This document shows, piece by piece, positions 5,950 to 6,954 of a DNA stretch of 6,954 bases. The first letter of the stretch is position 1, and each line of letters starts with the position of its first letter. The notes below the pieces were generated by a model. It worked only from the letters and a program-made list of their open reading frames with translations, had not been told where the DNA came from and ran no database searches. Both the position numbers and the translations under genes were made by a program. The stretch is from Candidatus Acetothermia bacterium (GTDB lineage: Bacteria > Bipolaricaulota > Bipolaricaulia > Bipolaricaulales > Bipolaricaulaceae), in assembly GCA_003551325.1 (NCBI GenBank), contig PUMK01000349.1:1-6954 (forward strand), read 5' to 3'.

Positions 5950-6030
5950 CACGTGGGGGAACATCGATTCGTGGTCGGGTGCCTAACTTCCCTGCACGTG
6001 CTGTTTGATCTCCCACGTCGAGGGCACGTG
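5950..6030. promoter_or_regulatory. Cluster of three CACGTG palindromes, possible operators
   Basis: CACGTG occurs at 5950-5955 (as CCACGTGG), 5995-6000 (as GCACGTGC) and 6025-6030, with a related CACGTC at 6014-6019. The sites lie just upstream of the - strand TATAAT and could be bound by a dimeric regulator of the ferredoxin-AOR unit. No specific regulator can be named. Confidence 0.3.
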
Positions 6031-6114
6031 ACCGCAGACCACTGGAAGCGGGGTCATCCACCTACCTTGACGAACTCCTCTTCAGTTGTGGATCCGTTCC
6101 CGGGCAGCCCTGCA

Positions 6115-6139
6115 CGGTGTCCGACTAGGCTCGGCACCG
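6115..6139. other. Bulged hairpin in the intergenic region
   Basis: CGGTG pairs with CACCG and CCGA with TCGG around the loop CTAGGC, giving nine base pairs with one bulged T. A longer alternative helix, TGCACG (6111-6116) with CGTGCA (6149-6154), encloses it and shares two bases, so two conformations compete. No T-run follows. The function is unknown. Confidence 0.3.
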
Positions 6140-6332
6140 AAACGAGAGCGTGCACCAAGAGGCATCTAGGCGCTGGCACCTGGCTACGCATGCACGAGGA
6201 GATGGACTCCACCGCCCGTGGGGAAGCTCACGACCCGACCGACAGATGACACGGCTCGGATGGGGACAGATTGCACAGCGGCACTTTCACCTGAGCTGAT
6301 CGAGGAATATTCGACTTGGGAAGCTTGTCCTC

Positions 6333-6361
6333 TTCACAGAGGGAAGATAACGCGCTATGGT
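6333..6361 (+). promoter_or_regulatory. Candidate sigma-70 promoter of the LacI-family gene
   Basis: TTCACA (6333-6338, five of six matches to TTGACA) is separated by 17 bases from TATGGT (6356-6361, four of six matches to TATAAT). The spacing is ideal and the position is about 30 bp before the GTG start. The predicted start point near 6368 falls inside the inverted repeat at 6364-6388. Confidence 0.45.
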
Positions 6362-6363
6362 GT

Positions 6364-6388
6364 GGTATCGATTTCGGAGAACGATACC
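6364..6388. promoter_or_regulatory. Inverted repeat over the LacI gene's transcription start and ribosome binding site
   Basis: GGTATCG (6364-6370) and CGATACC (6382-6388) are perfect 7-bp inverted arms separated by 11 bases. The likely ribosome binding sequence GGAGA (6376-6380) lies between the arms. It could be an autoregulatory operator or, if the transcript starts at or before the left arm, an RNA hairpin. The arms are further apart than in a standard contiguous LacI-family operator. Confidence 0.4.
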
Positions 6389-6390
6389 CG

Positions 6391-6954
6391 GTGGCGACTA
6401 CCATCAAAGATGTAGCGCGGCAAGCACAGGTATCACCGAGCACGGTCTCACGAGTGTTGAACGGTGCTGATGGGGGACACATGAAGCCGGAGACCAGGGC
6501 CCGAGTGCTCAAGGCCATCGAGGAGCTAGATTACACGCCGGCGAAGTCTGCTCGTGCCCTCCGTAGACAGCGTACCCAGGTAATCGCAGTTCTACTTCCG
6601 GACATCTCCAACCCCTTCTTCTCGTTGCTTGCTCGGGGCGTGGAGTCGGTGGCATTTGACCAAGGCTTCTCCACGATGATCTGCGACTCCAATCACTCAA
6701 GCGAGAAGGAGTCGAGACATCTTGACATATTGCGCGCGGAGGGTGTGGAAGGCATCGTACTCGTCGCAGTCGGCCAGCCGGATATGAGAAAGGTTGAGCG
6801 ACTGCTCAGGCGCAATGTTCAGGTGGTCAGCGTTGACAGGGTCGTTGAAGGGTTGCCCACCATTGGCGCGGATAACAAAGGCGGGAGCAACGCGTTGACC
6901 AAGCATGTGCTCTCCTTAGGGTACGAGCGCATTGCCTATATCACGGGCCCTCAA
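6391..6954 (+). CDS. LacI-family transcriptional repressor, N-terminal 188 residues; 3' end outside the window
   Basis: The frame runs off the right edge after 188 codons of a family normally about 330-340 residues long. Residues 5-24 (IKDVARQAQVSPSTVSRVLN) are the classical LacI helix-turn-helix, followed by a hinge region at about 50-61. The periplasmic-binding-protein-like effector domain begins at QVIAVLLPDISNPFF (63-77) and includes GVEGIVLVA (118-126), VVSVDR (145-150) and the ADNKGG motif (160-165). Proteins of this family bind operator DNA as dimers and release or tighten on a small effector, often a sugar; the effector here cannot be predicted. The GTG at 6391 is chosen because it gives the standard short lead-in to the HTH and no in-frame ATG is nearby; GGAGA lies ten bases upstream. 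Codon use includes AGA, ATA and TTA, less GC-rich than the AOR gene. It is divergent from the ferredoxin-AOR unit and may control it or genes beyond the window. Confidence 0.92.
   Translation, partial: MATTIKDVARQAQVSPSTVSRVLNGADGGHMKPETRARVLKAIEELDYTPAKSARALRRQRTQVIAVLLPDISNPFFSLLARGVESVAFDQGFSTMICDSNHSSEKESRHLDILRAEGVEGIVLVAVGQPDMRKVERLLRRNVQVVSVDRVVEGLPTIGADNKGGSNALTKHVLSLGYERIAYITGPQ

Larger units (their letters stand above)
5855..6390. other. Intergenic region between the divergent ferredoxin-AOR and LacI genes
   Basis: About 535 bp without a convincing protein gene: the reading frames across it are short, lack good ribosome binding sites and resemble no family I know. It contains the TATAAT toward the ferredoxin gene, three CACGTG palindromes (5950, 5995, 6025), a hairpin near 6115-6139, and a promoter-like sequence plus inverted repeat before the LacI gene. 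Its length suggests regulatory DNA or a decayed gene. No tRNA-like or transposon-like structure was seen. Confidence 0.6.

Noticed and set aside
6218..6518. Short open frames (65 codons on +, 96 codons on -) around the LacI gene start
   Set aside because: Both overlap the clear helix-turn-helix coding sequence or its promoter, and neither has a recognisable motif or ribosome binding site.

Overview
The window is GC-rich bacterial DNA (mid-60s % GC by eye). It has strong GGAGG-type ribosome binding sites and genes packed with overlaps of a few bases. The gene content (a tungsten-type aldehyde:ferredoxin oxidoreductase with a polyferredoxin partner, plus a DUF917/DUF1177/AroM cassette) suggests an anaerobic or facultatively anaerobic bacterium. 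The sequence alone does not fix the phylum.

Layout. (1) Positions 1-2003, + strand: the end of a DUF917-family gene, a complete DUF1177-family gene and a complete AroM-family gene. They are joined by TGATG and ATGA stop/start overlaps and form one translationally coupled unit whose beginning lies left of the window. (2) 2004-2141: a short convergent junction with GC-rich hairpins that may end transcription from both sides. (3) 2142-3530, - strand: a secreted leucine-rich-repeat protein with sixteen 22-residue repeats and no visible surface anchor. (4) 3679-5854, - strand: a two-gene unit. A 132-residue ferredoxin with four predicted [4Fe-4S] clusters comes first, followed one base later by the large AOR-family subunit. 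(5) 5855-6390: about 535 bp without a convincing gene. It holds a perfect TATAAT pointing toward the ferredoxin gene, a tiny possible leader ORF, three CACGTG palindromes, a hairpin, and a promoter-like sequence with an inverted repeat in front of the next gene. (6) 6391 to the end, + strand: the first 188 residues of a LacI-family repressor starting at GTG.

How the genes may work together. DUF917, DUF1177 and AroM probably serve one poorly understood small-molecule pathway. The DUF917 family includes S-methyl-thiohydantoin desulfurases, and AroM has a cysteine layout reminiscent of Asp/Glu/hydantoin racemases. The ferredoxin and AOR should form a redox enzyme in which the large subunit handles a substrate at a tungsten or molybdenum bis-pterin and the polyferredoxin carries electrons. 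The AOR departs from the classical pterin-binding motifs, so its substrate is open. The LacI-type regulator is divergent from the ferredoxin/AOR unit and could control it, or a sugar or metabolite operon to the right of the window. No link between the LRR protein and either operon can be shown.

The most interesting leads are the coupled DUF917-DUF1177-AroM cassette, the divergent AOR with its four-cluster ferredoxin, and the regulatory-looking 5855-6390 region. I see no CRISPR array, tRNA, rRNA or transposon.
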